A stretch of DNA of 64,000 nucleotides from a virus: the IMG/VR virus record IMGVR_UViG_3300009320_000011, positions 1-64,000 of that record. The stretch is one strand, 5' to 3'. The translations under genes and the position numbers were made by a program. The notes beneath the pieces are model-generated. The model was not told where the DNA came from and made no database searches. It worked only from the letters and a program-made list of their open reading frames with translations. This document shows, in pieces, positions 14,720 to 22,525 of this stretch (position 1 is its first letter; every line of letters starts with the position of its first letter).

Positions 14720-16486
14720 GTGAGTAGTGAAAAAATTATTTCTGCTGGTGTATTTACCAGAGAAAATGATCAATCTTTTTTACCACAAGGAATAGGAGAA
14801 ATTGGAGCAGCAATAGTTGGTCCAACCGTAAAAGGTCGAGCATTGGTACCGACGTTGGTATCATCTTATGCTGAATACCAGGAATTGTTTGGTGATACAT
14901 TCGATTCGGGTAGTGACTCATATCAATACTTGACATCAATGTTAGCCGATAGTTATCTGAAATATGGTAATAATTTATTGGTAACAAAAATATTAGCTGG
15001 CAGTTATAGTGCAGCTGATAGTCAAATTCCAAAAACCGGTAGTCTTTGGACAGATGCAGAGAATGTAGCTGCATCAGCATCATTTACATTATATACACTG
15101 GGTGATGGAGCTATTTTGAATAGTACAAGCTCAATCGGCACAAATAACCTATTATCAAGTGGTTCAAAAGATAACTTCCAGTGGGAAGTATCAAACGTAA
15201 ATAGTACTAAAGGAACATTTACATTATTGATTCGTCGTGGTGATGATAATATAAAACGTAAGGTTATTCTTGAACAATGGAATAACTTGAACATGGATCC
15301 AAAATCATCCAATTATATTGTAAAAAGAATCGGAGATCAAGTATATACAATACGTGATTCTGGTACGACAACACCATTCTTACAATTAAGTGGATCATAC
15401 GAGAACAAATCAAAATATGTACGCGTATCAATTAATAGTACATACCAAACACCAGATTATCTTGATGAAAACGGGAACGTAAGAAAACCAGAATATAGTG
15501 GTTCACTACCAGGACCATCAAGTGGATCATTCGCAAACGGCTCAGACGGTAATGTAAAACATCCACAAAATTTCTATGAAAATATCGCAAACGCAAATAC
15601 ACAAGGATACGATCCTAATGTAGAAGGCAGCGGTAGTACAGCATATTTAGATGCTTTGAAAATTTTATCAAATCAACTAGAATACGACTTTAACTTACTA
15701 TTGTTACCGGGAATCATCGACAACCAATCAAACCATGAAGCAGTAGCAACTAAAGCAGTTGATGTATGTGAAGATCGTGGTGATTGCTTCTGTATACTTG
15801 ATCCATGTATTTATGCATCATCAATTACAGATGCAACTACTGAAGCGGGGACACGTGATACAAACTACTCGGCACACTACTGGCCGTGGGTAAAAATGCC
15901 AGATATTCAAACGGGCAAAAATGTGTGGGTACCAGCGTCAATCGCTGCAGCACGTGCATTTACATTCAATGATAAAATCGGTTATCCATGGTATGCACCA
16001 GCAGGTCTAAATCGTGGAGCATTAGATAATGTAATATCAGCAGAAAGAAAACTGACTAGAGGTAATTTAGATGATCTATATGATGCTAATGTTAATCCAG
16101 TAGCAACATTCCCAAGAGAAGGTGTAGTAATTTGGGGACAAAAAACACTCCAAAAGAAAGCATCGGCACTTGATCGAATTAATGTTCGTAGATTGTTAAT
16201 AGCAGCTAAGAAATTTGTTGCATCAAGTTCGAGATATTTAGTTTTCGACCAAAATACAACAGCATTAAGAAATAAATTCTTGAATATCTGTAATCCTTAT
16301 TTCGAGGACATACAGAGTAAACAAGGACTTTATGCATTTCGTTGTGTTATGGATGAAACAAATAATACATCTGATACTATTGATCGTAACGAATTACATG
16401 GAGCAATATATCTGCAACCTTCTAGAACAGCGGAATTTATTTTAATTGATTTCAACATTTTGCCGACTGGCGCTGTTTTCGCTTAA
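14720..16486 (+). CDS. 18: Tail sheath protein, T4 gp18-like
   Basis: 588 aa with a GTG start after AAAGGAG. The N-terminus (SAGVFTRENDQS, IGEIGAAIVGPTVKGRA) and C-terminal domain (NVRRLLIAAKKFVASSSRYL, then FDQNTTALRNKFLNIC and AEFILIDFNILPTGA) are those of contractile sheath proteins. It polymerises around the tube and contracts to drive the tube through the cell envelope. A strong terminator follows. Confidence 0.95.
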   Translation: MSSEKIISAGVFTRENDQSFLPQGIGEIGAAIVGPTVKGRALVPTLVSSYAEYQELFGDTFDSGSDSYQYLTSMLADSYLKYGNNLLVTKILAGSYSAADSQIPKTGSLWTDAENVAASASFTLYTLGDGAILNSTSSIGTNNLLSSGSKDNFQWEVSNVNSTKGTFTLLIRRGDDNIKRKVILEQWNNLNMDPKSSNYIVKRIGDQVYTIRDSGTTTPFLQLSGSYENKSKYVRVSINSTYQTPDYLDENGNVRKPEYSGSLPGPSSGSFANGSDGNVKHPQNFYENIANANTQGYDPNVEGSGSTAYLDALKILSNQLEYDFNLLLLPGIIDNQSNHEAVATKAVDVCEDRGDCFCILDPCIYASSITDATTEAGTRDTNYSAHYWPWVKMPDIQTGKNVWVPASIAAARAFTFNDKIGYPWYAPAGLNRGALDNVISAERKLTRGNLDDLYDANVNPVATFPREGVVIWGQKTLQKKASALDRINVRRLLIAAKKFVASSSRYLVFDQNTTALRNKFLNICNPYFEDIQSKQGLYAFRCVMDETNNTSDTIDRNELHGAIYLQPSRTAEFILIDFNILPTGAVFA

Positions 16487-16512
16487 CATACACTAAAATA
16501 AAAACTGAGAAA

Positions 16513-16538
16513 AGATGGTAGAAATACCATCTTTTTTT
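16513..16538 (+). terminator. Rho-independent terminator after sheath gene
   Basis: Perfect stem AGATGGTA / TACCATCT with loop GAAA followed by a T run. Confidence 0.93.
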
Positions 16539-16547
16539 ATGCAAAAC

Positions 16548-16578
16548 TTGTTTTTCTCAACTAATAGTATTATATTCG
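16548..16578 (+). promoter_or_regulatory. Bacteroidota-like promoter
   Basis: TTG at 16548-16550, 20-base spacer, TATATTCG at 16571-16578. It shares the extended box with the site at 9736. Confidence 0.65.
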
Positions 16579-16603
16579 TACTACAATACTTTCTTAATTT
16601 TCT

Positions 16604-16626
16604 TATATTTATACTAAAGTGGAGCA
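16604..16626 (+). promoter_or_regulatory. Late-type promoter element plus RBS
   Basis: TATATTTATACTAAAGTGG followed by AGCAT. Almost the same string recurs at 23402. It lies 4 bases upstream of the ATG at 16630, so the element carries the RBS of the gene. Confidence 0.5.
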
Positions 16627-16629
16627 TAA

Positions 16630-16908
16630 ATGAAATTGAAGGATATTCTCAGAGAATCAAAAGAACGAATAATAGCTAATGACATATCAGATTACTGGAG
16701 AACACATATTGGCAAATGGTCTCCAATATTATTCAAATCAAAACTAGAAAAATATATAGATGACGTACTACAATATCACAGCGTAACATCAGATGATTTA
16801 CCAAAAAAAGTAGCTGACTACTGGTTTAATAAACTGCATGGTACAACAAATGAAAATTCCATAAAACAAAAGATTAGAAGCTTTATTGAAAAGGAGCTAA
16901 AAAAATGA
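16630..16908 (+). CDS. Leader-type protein, 92 aa
   Basis: Starts MKLKDILRESKERI, a short leader with candidate cleavage after ILRE. The cargo is helical and basic and contains YWRTHIGKWSPILFKSKLEK. The first gene of the 16.6-26 kb leader island, it has two promoter-like elements directly upstream. Its last bases overlap the next gene by 4 bases (ATGA). Confidence 0.75.
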   Translation: MKLKDILRESKERIIANDISDYWRTHIGKWSPILFKSKLEKYIDDVLQYHSVTSDDLPKKVADYWFNKLHGTTNENSIKQKIRSFIEKELKK

Positions 16909-17123
16909 AAAGATCAGAACTAAGAAAATTAGTACGAGAAGAAGTTAAGAAAGCGCTTTTAAAAGAAAATGCTAAAGAAAAACTGATAGATAAATTACTA
17001 AACACAAAATATGCGGACGATGATCCAAAATACGATCAATCAAATTATAAATATCTAAATAGTTTGCCTATTCAGAAGTTGAAAAAGATGATCGACGACT
17101 GGGATGATTATGAAGAAAGATAA
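16905..17123 (+). CDS. Leader-cargo protein, 72 aa
   Basis: Starts MKRSELRKLVREEVKKALLK then EN: the leader ends LLKE. The cargo has about 50 residues, is charged, and contains YADDDPKYDQSNYKYLNSLP. Translation is coupled to the previous gene through ATGA. Confidence 0.78.
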   Translation: MKRSELRKLVREEVKKALLKENAKEKLIDKLLNTKYADDDPKYDQSNYKYLNSLPIQKLKKMIDDWDDYEER

Positions 17124-17126
17124 TAT

Positions 17127-17186
17127 ATGAAAACATCTGAATTCCGAAAATTAGTACGAGAAGAAATTAGAAAAGAATTAAAATAA
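17127..17186 (+). CDS. Orphan leader micro-ORF, 19 aa
   Basis: MKTSEFRKLVREEIRKELK then TAA: a perfect leader that stops before the (L/I)xE site and has no cargo. It begins three bases after the preceding stop. It may be a remnant after cargo deletion or an expressed small peptide. Confidence 0.5.
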   Translation: MKTSEFRKLVREEIRKELK

Positions 17187-17202
17187 GTGGAGTAAAACAA
17201 TT

Positions 17203-17282
17203 ATGAAACGATCAGAATTAAAACAAATATCAAAAAGTTAATTGACAAATGGTCAACTGACGTAAAAAAGAAAGGTATTTAA
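17203..17282 (+). pseudogene. Leader gene with internal deletion
   Basis: ATG at 17203 reads MKRSELKQI and then stops at 17239-17241. The other frame continues with a cargo-like end KKLIDKWSTDVKKKGI up to TAA at 17280-17282. Leader start and cargo end are joined out of frame, as expected after deletion of the middle of a gene. Confidence 0.65.
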
Positions 17283-17287
17283 ATAAA

Positions 17288-17614
17288 ATGAAACGAAGAA
17301 AGATAATATATGAATCAGAACTAAAACAACTAATTCGGGAAGAAATTAGAAAGCAATTAAGTGAAGTAAATTTAGACAATAATCAAAAGCTTGAATTAAT
17401 TAAAAAAGAAAAGGGATATATCGAATTTCGGGGCCAAAAAATGGAAATCATCTCAGTGAGAAATAAATTAATATTTTTTGATAATGGTTCGACTTTACAA
17501 GACATATATCCAGAAGCTTTAACTCTTTCAGATAAAAAGTATAAAGGCAAAAATGTTTGGAAACTGAGTTTGGACAAAGCATTCCAGAAACATTATCTAT
17601 ATAATATAAGGTAA
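17288..17614 (+). CDS. Leader-cargo protein, 108 aa
   Basis: Starts MKRRKIIYESELKQLIREEI, a leader extended by six residues at the front, with the end KQLSE. The cargo (about 80 aa) is beta-rich with KGYIEFRGQKMEIISVRNKL and LIFFDNGSTLQDIYPE, looking like a small SH3- or OB-like barrel. It is basic at the C-terminus. The function is unknown. Confidence 0.75.
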   Translation: MKRRKIIYESELKQLIREEIRKQLSEVNLDNNQKLELIKKEKGYIEFRGQKMEIISVRNKLIFFDNGSTLQDIYPEALTLSDKKYKGKNVWKLSLDKAFQKHYLYNIR

Positions 17615-17666
17615 AAACATTTGGATTTGGAATGCAGGATTCAAAATAAATGGGAGTAATAACATT

Positions 17667-17748
17667 ATGAAACGATCAGAACTAAAACAATTTAGTTAAA
17701 AAATTAAAAGGCTGGAAATATAAACTAGTATCAGGAAAAATCATATGA
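17667..17748 (+). pseudogene. Second leader gene with internal deletion
   Basis: ATG at 17667 gives MKRSELKQ then FS and a stop. Another frame encodes LVKKLKGWKYKLVSGKII up to TGA at 17746-17748, overlapping the next ATG. This is the same type of scar as at 17203: leader start joined out of frame to a cargo end. Confidence 0.6.
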
Positions 17749-18005
17749 AAAAATCAGAACTAAGACAAATCATAAAAGAAGAGATTATAAAAGAGTTGAA
17801 TGAATTTAATTGGCCACAATCGAAATTGAGTCCAATATTTGTCAATCATTTAAAAACTGAACTTGATTCTAAATTTCGTGGATATGATATATATGGGAAA
17901 GGATATGACATATATGTAGATGGCATAAAAATAATGACTGTGAATCCAGATAAAGACTCAGTTAATACTATAGTTCAAAAAATAAAACAAACACTGGGAA
18001 AATAA
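17745..18005 (+). CDS. Leader-cargo protein, 86 aa
   Basis: Starts MKKSELRQIIKEEIIKELNE, a canonical leader ending ELNE. The cargo shows an internal repeat (GYDIYGKGYDIYVDG) within a small alpha/beta fold and ends IVQKIKQTLGK. It overlaps the remnant before it and is followed two bases after its stop by another leader gene. Confidence 0.8.
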   Translation: MKKSELRQIIKEEIIKELNEFNWPQSKLSPIFVNHLKTELDSKFRGYDIYGKGYDIYVDGIKIMTVNPDKDSVNTIVQKIKQTLGK

Positions 18006-18007
18006 CT

Positions 18008-18256
18008 ATGAAAAAATCAGAATTAAGACAAATCATAAGAGAAGAAATCAAAAGTATTCTAAAAGAGAGCTATAAAATTGATACCGACTCAGCATCTGAT
18101 GCTGATAAAATAAAAGATATACTAAGGAAAAAGAAAATTAAATTCAAACAAACTGGATCTATAATTACAATTATGTTAAATAGAAAATCAGCACAATCAT
18201 CTATGATAAATTCACAATTTGATAAGATTGTTGGCAACCATTGGAAAGAGATATAA
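18008..18256 (+). CDS. Leader-cargo protein, 82 aa
   Basis: Starts MKKSELRQIIREEIKSILKE, a canonical leader ending ILKE. The cargo resembles a small alpha/beta domain: DADKIKDILRKKKIKFKQTG, then SIITIMLN. Three leader genes in a row (17745, 18008, 18260) have nearly identical first 40 bases, consistent with tandem duplication followed by replacement of the cargo. Confidence 0.8.
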   Translation: MKKSELRQIIREEIKSILKESYKIDTDSASDADKIKDILRKKKIKFKQTGSIITIMLNRKSAQSSMINSQFDKIVGNHWKEI

Positions 18257-18259
18257 TTT

Positions 18260-19141
18260 ATGAAAAAATCAGAAATAAGAAAAATAATTAAAGAGGAAAT
18301 CAAAATTGCTATACGTGAATCTAATATTCCCAGCAATATCGAAAAATGGATTAAGCAACGTGGACCAGAAACTACTAGAGATGTTAGAACGATAGGCAAT
18401 TGGGTGAAAAAAATTACAGGTCACGGAATTTCTGGTGGGACTGCAATTGGGAAAGGATATGATACTCTCGTACTAGACATTAAATACCAAGATGCTGCTA
18501 TTTATTATGATACTTATGAAGGAACAATAAAATTATATGGAAAAAAGGTCGTTGGATTTCAAGAATTCAAAAGAGTATTTCAATATTACAACACTAAATT
18601 AACTGAATCCAAAATCAAAAAAGGTGATATCGTAAAACCAAAAATTGGTCCACACAAAGGACTAAAACATAAAGTTATCCATGATTTTGGTAATGGTAAA
18701 TATAATATACAGCCAATCGGATTGAAACCAAAACAAATAAGATATAGATTGGGAGCTGCTGGAGCAAAAGAACAAGATTTGGAATTAGTGGAATCAAAAG
18801 AACCAATTTTAGAGAAAGAAGATATAACCCCACAAGACGGACAATATCTAAGTTTCAGTGATGCAGATAGAAATATTAGACCAATTTGGGTAAAGGGTAA
18901 AAAGATTAAGGTTGGAAACAAAGGAAAAGCACCATATGCTGTTATAGGAAAAAAGAAAGATAAACTTCAATTTATAGGCAATTATTTTTATGTTGATATT
19001 GATAACATAAAACAAAGAGGAACAATATCTGGTAAACCGGCTTGGATACTAAAAAATTATAAGAAAGCAATCAATGGAAAAGACTTAGAAGCAAAATTAC
19101 TCAATCGAAGCGGTGATTTTGTATATTATATAAATCTATAG
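18260..19141 (+). CDS. Large leader-cargo protein with KOW-like domain, 293 aa
   Basis: Leader MKKSEIRKIIKEEIKIAIRE is followed directly by SNIPSNIEKWIKQRGPETTR, a segment also found near the end of the tape measure protein at 30510. The middle contains KKGDIVKPKIGPHKGLKHKV, which resembles a KOW/SH3-like domain (residues about 118-150), followed by a C-terminal beta-rich part. It is the longest cargo in the island. A candidate cleavage lies after AIRE (residue 20). A role after injection, for instance binding nucleic acid or ribosomes, is speculation from the KOW-like motif. Confidence 0.75.
   Translation: MKKSEIRKIIKEEIKIAIRESNIPSNIEKWIKQRGPETTRDVRTIGNWVKKITGHGISGGTAIGKGYDTLVLDIKYQDAAIYYDTYEGTIKLYGKKVVGFQEFKRVFQYYNTKLTESKIKKGDIVKPKIGPHKGLKHKVIHDFGNGKYNIQPIGLKPKQIRYRLGAAGAKEQDLELVESKEPILEKEDITPQDGQYLSFSDADRNIRPIWVKGKKIKVGNKGKAPYAVIGKKKDKLQFIGNYFYVDIDNIKQRGTISGKPAWILKNYKKAINGKDLEAKLLNRSGDFVYYINL
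18323..18379 (+). repeat. 57-bp segment shared with tape measure gene
   Basis: Matches 30510..30566 with one mismatch and in the same reading frame (NIPSNIEKWIxQRGPETTR). Confidence 0.93.
18744..18770 (+). repeat. 27-bp segment shared with baseplate hub gene
   Basis: Identical to 34894..34920 but read in another frame there (GAAGAK here, WELLEQK there). Confidence 0.85.
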
Positions 19142-19143
19142 AT

Positions 19144-19323
19144 ATGAAACTAAAACATCTCATAGAATCTGATCCGCAAACATATAAACGATTATCATAT
19201 GTCCGAGCGAGCATTGGTAATATAAGGCGAACACTTCGTCAAATAGACTGGACGAAAGCAACTGATAATGAAAAACGAGAAATCAAAAGAACGATACAAC
19301 AGTTAGTTCAAATTATAAAGTAG
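19144..19323 (+). CDS. Small leader-type protein, 59 aa
   Basis: Starts MKLKHLIESDPQTYKRLSYV. The short leader MKLKHLIE matches the MKLKxLI(x)E type seen at 16630, 25475 and 25993. The cargo is basic (RASIGNIRRTLRQIDWTKAT). It begins two bases after the preceding stop. Confidence 0.6.
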   Translation: MKLKHLIESDPQTYKRLSYVRASIGNIRRTLRQIDWTKATDNEKREIKRTIQQLVQIIK

Positions 19324-19330
19324 GAGAAAT

Positions 19331-19554
19331 ATGAAAAATCAGAATTAAGACAAATCATAAGAGAAGAAATTCAAAAAGCATTAAATGAAATTTCTAGATT
19401 ATCATTTCGAGAATGGTTTGCTGAAAACAAAAATTCAGATGAGCTAACACATATGTATAATGATTATAAACACGAACAAAAACAAATGGGACTTAAAGCA
19501 GATCCATTCATTAAATGGGCTAAAGAATACTTCAAGTCTGTAATAGATAAATGA
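19331..19554 (+). pseudogene. Leader-cargo gene broken by a one-base frameshift at the start
   Basis: From ATG at 19331 the frame stops after five codons. One base over, an intact leader and cargo run to TGA at 19554: KSELRQIIREEIQKALNE then ISRLSFREWFAENKNSDELT. The start has five A after ATG-like bases where relatives have six (ATGAAAAATC instead of ATGAAAAAATC). Either a real inactivating deletion, a sequencing error in a homopolymer, or slippage-dependent expression. Confidence 0.7.
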
Positions 19555-20153
19555 AAAATCTACTAAAAATACTACTAATAGTACTTCTTACATCATGTGC
19601 AACATTAACATATGATTATGATGATGTATATTATACTACAGAGCAAACCGTTAATTTTATACCTGGAATATATCAATACTATACTCCACCACTAATATTC
19701 TATTGGGACTATACGTATTCCGGATGGCAGTATAATTTATATTGTAATTGCTATCAGTATTATAGTTGGTATTCATGTCGTTGGTATAATTATTATTGGA
19801 TATACAATCAATATCCAAGATGGTATGCATACAATCACTATTATGGAAGACGCTATTCACCAATGCCGAATCATAAAAGACAGGTTCAAAAAATTACAAC
19901 ACCAAACCAAAGACCAGTAACATCAAATAAAAGACAAATCATACCAAAACAAAGACCATCAAATAATCGAACTAGACAAATCACACCAAAACGAAGACCA
20001 CCAACTTACCAAAATTTTACACCAAGAACTCAATCAAATAAAAATAAATCACATATATATAATAGAAGCACACCACAAAGAAGAAGTGAACCACAAAGAA
20101 TTAATCCAATACGAACTGCACCAAAATCAAAAATAGGAGCTAGAAGAAAATGA
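19551..20153 (+). CDS. Predicted lipoprotein, Tyr/Trp-rich with basic tail, 200 aa
   Basis: The N-terminus MKNLLKILLIVLLTSCATL is a lipoprotein signal peptide with lipobox LTSC (Cys16). Residues 25-105 are extraordinarily rich in Tyr and Trp and include four Cys. Residues 108-200 form a very basic low-complexity tail with repeated QRP and KRQ units. A phage gene with such a signal suggests an envelope protein made during infection, for example a superinfection-exclusion factor or lysis modulator. I recognise no family. Its ATG overlaps the stop of the broken leader gene, and its end overlaps the next ATG. Confidence 0.75.
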   Translation: MKNLLKILLIVLLTSCATLTYDYDDVYYTTEQTVNFIPGIYQYYTPPLIFYWDYTYSGWQYNLYCNCYQYYSWYSCRWYNYYWIYNQYPRWYAYNHYYGRRYSPMPNHKRQVQKITTPNQRPVTSNKRQIIPKQRPSNNRTRQITPKRRPPTYQNFTPRTQSNKNKSHIYNRSTPQRRSEPQRINPIRTAPKSKIGARRK

Positions 20154-20371
20154 CCGAAATCAAACAAAAAATTAGAGACATGATTGCGGAGGAAATCAAA
20201 AATTTCAAATCAATCAAAGAAGCAACCACTGAAAAAGTGGATGGAATTCTTGTCGTAACAAATTCAAACGGATCAGTTGAACTGCATTTACCACAAGGTA
20301 TGAAAGGCGTAGAGCTTAAGAAATGGTTAGCAAAACATCCAGACATAGATAAGAAGTGGTCTAAGAAATAG
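20150..20371 (+). CDS. Leader-type protein, 73 aa
   Basis: Starts MTEIKQKIRDMIAEEIKNFK and continues SIKEATTEK: a leader variant with two candidate sites (MIAE and SIKE). The cargo is small and beta-rich (GILVVTNSNGSVELHLPQG) with a helical end. Its 3' end overlaps by 11 bases the 3' end of the convergent homing endonuclease. Confidence 0.7.
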   Translation: MTEIKQKIRDMIAEEIKNFKSIKEATTEKVDGILVVTNSNGSVELHLPQGMKGVELKKWLAKHPDIDKKWSKK

Positions 20372-21827
20372 TCAATAAGAATTTATAGTTACCACAATCC
20401 CAGAATCTCTTATATCCATTATTATACATATTAGCGACTTCAGTTAGGAGAGGATCAAAATTCTCCAACCGGTCCTTTAATTTATGTTTCTGAAATACTT
20501 GTCGATTATATATATTTAAGGCATTCTTAAAATAATAGTAATTTGGTTTGGTAGCATTAATTAATTTGAATCCATTTTTGGTGTATAAATCACCGATACT
20601 AAAACATCTATCAGCATATGATAAGATGTTTTTTGGTGCGTAGTTTTTTATAAAATGGGATAACATTTTTGAGAATCCACCCGTAATAGTTGTGAACAAT
20701 TCAGATGAATATCTGGTTAGTTCCCAATCGTAGTTTTTATCAAATCTCGATTTATTAAAACAAATCATAGATACTAATATATCGTCATAATATAATCCAA
20801 TATTTATTGAGGTATTACAATTACCTTGCAGGTGAGTTCTATCTAAAAAATCTTTTTTATCTTTAGCGGATACTAGTTTGATGATACATTTTCTTGCATA
20901 TATTCTGGTATTCTTATTTAGTTTAGAAGATAATATAGACTTTACAATATCTTGTTTTAATATCCACTGGTGGGAGAATATATGTATTAACTGAATGCCC
21001 TTAAAAGCGCATTTTTTTGTTTTATTAATGTGGTATTTTTCATCTATAAATAGATTTGAATGCCAATATAATCCATCATGCTCTACTCCAATATTGTGAT
21101 CCGGAAGGAGTATATCTATTTCAAACCCATTTAATATTTTTCTATCATTTCGAATTATTGGAATATTAAAGTTGGATAAATATAATGCTATCTCATCTTC
21201 TGGTTTTGATTTATTTGAACTAGATGACTTAGAGCACATTCTACAATGTGGTATATATCCATCATCTAAACAAGCTTTTATTTTATAACCACATACGGCA
21301 CACTCAAAGTCATATTGCACTCTGGTTGAAACACCATTTTTTTCAAAGAAATCTTTATCAAATAATGGAGTGATATGTTTCCAGTTTAATACTTGATCAT
21401 ACTTTTTTAATCTTCTGGCCATAAAATTATTGTACCCACGACTGCCATATCTTTTTAATTTTGTTTCCATCATCTTTTTTGGGTTGCTGTAATTTAGATT
21501 ACCATATCGATCTAATTTTGTTTTATTTATCTTTGATATAATTTCATCAGAATGGAACGGAGAATCAACGCCATATCGCTCTATCATGGTCTGCTTGTAT
21601 TTATCTTTAACATCAGGATGGTTGGTATAATGCACGCCACCATACTTAGTATCTACTGTATTTTTCATTGAATTATTTTTTTTGTTTATTTCAATTGGTG
21701 ATGTGTTCGAACATTTTTTACTACAATATAATTTTGGTCTTTTTTTATTGATTTCAAATGTGTTACTGCAATCTGGATGACTACATAATCTAATTTCATA
21801 CAAATCATTGTTCTTTTTTCTTGGCAT
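20361..21827 (-). CDS. Free-standing homing endonuclease (Vsr-like/EDxHD), only minus-strand gene
   Basis: The start is taken at the complement of 21827 (MPRKKNNDLYEIRLCSHPDC); the open frame begins further upstream with TTG. The N-terminus has a CxxxC...C..C zinc module. It is followed by repeated units ending in RYG plus N/S (DTKYGGVHYTNHPD, MIERYGVDSPFHSDE, KLDRYGNLNYSNPKK, KLKRYGSRGYNN), probably DNA-contact repeats. A second zinc module is followed by the nuclease core GFEIDILLPDHNIGVEHDGL and YWHS, and by the same C-terminal extension as the protein at 7071. It sits between the leader island and the tail tube gene, convergent to the leader gene, as expected of an invading mobile gene. 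Confidence 0.85.
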   Translation of the reverse strand: MPRKKNNDLYEIRLCSHPDCSNTFEINKKRPKLYCSKKCSNTSPIEINKKNNSMKNTVDTKYGGVHYTNHPDVKDKYKQTMIERYGVDSPFHSDEIISKINKTKLDRYGNLNYSNPKKMMETKLKRYGSRGYNNFMARRLKKYDQVLNWKHITPLFDKDFFEKNGVSTRVQYDFECAVCGYKIKACLDDGYIPHCRMCSKSSSSNKSKPEDEIALYLSNFNIPIIRNDRKILNGFEIDILLPDHNIGVEHDGLYWHSNLFIDEKYHINKTKKCAFKGIQLIHIFSHQWILKQDIVKSILSSKLNKNTRIYARKCIIKLVSAKDKKDFLDRTHLQGNCNTSINIGLYYDDILVSMICFNKSRFDKNYDWELTRYSSELFTTITGGFSKMLSHFIKNYAPKNILSYADRCFSIGDLYTKNGFKLINATKPNYYYFKNALNIYNRQVFQKHKLKDRLENFDPLLTEVANMYNNGYKRFWDCGNYKFLLTIS

Positions 21828-21857
21828 AATAATTTTGTTTTGGTTTGAATACAACTA

Positions 21858-21888
21858 TAATTATATCTTTTTTATTAAATAAATACAA
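21858..21888 (-). promoter_or_regulatory. Bacteroidota-like promoter on the minus strand
   Basis: On the minus strand TTG (21888-21886), 20-base spacer, TATAATTA (21865-21858), correctly placed for the homing endonuclease. Confidence 0.55.
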
Positions 21889-21903
21889 GAAATAAAAAAA
21901 AGT

Positions 21904-21918
21904 TATATTTATACTAAA
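21904..21918 (+). promoter_or_regulatory. Late-type promoter element
   Basis: TATATTTATACTAAA upstream of the tail tube gene, which follows after AAAAGGAG. Confidence 0.5.
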
Positions 21919-21948
21919 CAAAGTACAACAACAAAAAAGGAGAATAAA

Positions 21949-22437
21949 ATGCCAGACTTGTTAGATCCACAAGAAATAATGTTCACAAGTTTTGAACCGA
22001 AAGTAGCTAATAGGTTCATTATGTACGTAGATGGAATACCAGCATATTTAATTAACGCAGCAGGCACGCCGAATCCATCATTTGGTGAAATTACACTTGA
22101 ACATATAAACGTAAAACGCAAATTAAAAGGAAAAGCTGTTTGGGCTGATATCACGATATCATTATACGATCCAATTGTACCATCAGCTGCTCAAGCGGTA
22201 ATGGAGTGGATTCGTCTATCTCATGAAGCAGTAACTGGCCGCGACGGCTACTCAGATTTCTATAAAAAGGATTTGACATTTAATGCACTTGGACCAGTGG
22301 GCGATAAAGTTGGTCAGTGGACATTAAAAGGAGCTTGGATCAAAGATGCTAAATTCGGTGATTACGATTGGGCAACTGAAGATGCTATAAAAGTTGAGGT
22401 ATCAATAGCATATGACTACGCAATATTAGATTACTGA
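21949..22437 (+). CDS. 19: Tail tube protein, T4 gp19-like
   Basis: 162 aa (T4 gp19 is 163 aa). It has the tube-protein pattern with KVANRFIMYVDGIPAYLINA, EITLEHINVKRKLKGKAVWA, LYDPIVPSAAQAVMEWIRLS, GQWTLKGAWIKDAKFGDYDW and the end VEVSIAYDYAILDY. Hexameric rings of it form the tube inside the sheath. It has a strong RBS and its own late-type promoter element, separated from the sheath gene by the leader island and an endonuclease. Confidence 0.95.
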   Translation: MPDLLDPQEIMFTSFEPKVANRFIMYVDGIPAYLINAAGTPNPSFGEITLEHINVKRKLKGKAVWADITISLYDPIVPSAAQAVMEWIRLSHEAVTGRDGYSDFYKKDLTFNALGPVGDKVGQWTLKGAWIKDAKFGDYDWATEDAIKVEVSIAYDYAILDY

Positions 22438-22498
22438 TTTTTTAACAATTAAATCTAAGAAAACATAATCAAAACTCATTCTAAAACTTCTTTTTCGT

Positions 22499-22518
22499 AT
22501 ACTTATATGAAAGAGGAG
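22499..22518 (+). promoter_or_regulatory. Late-type promoter element
   Basis: TATACTTATATGAAAGAGG, immediately followed by the RBS AGGAG of the endonuclease gene at 22526. Confidence 0.5.
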
Positions 22519-22525
22519 TTTTTTT

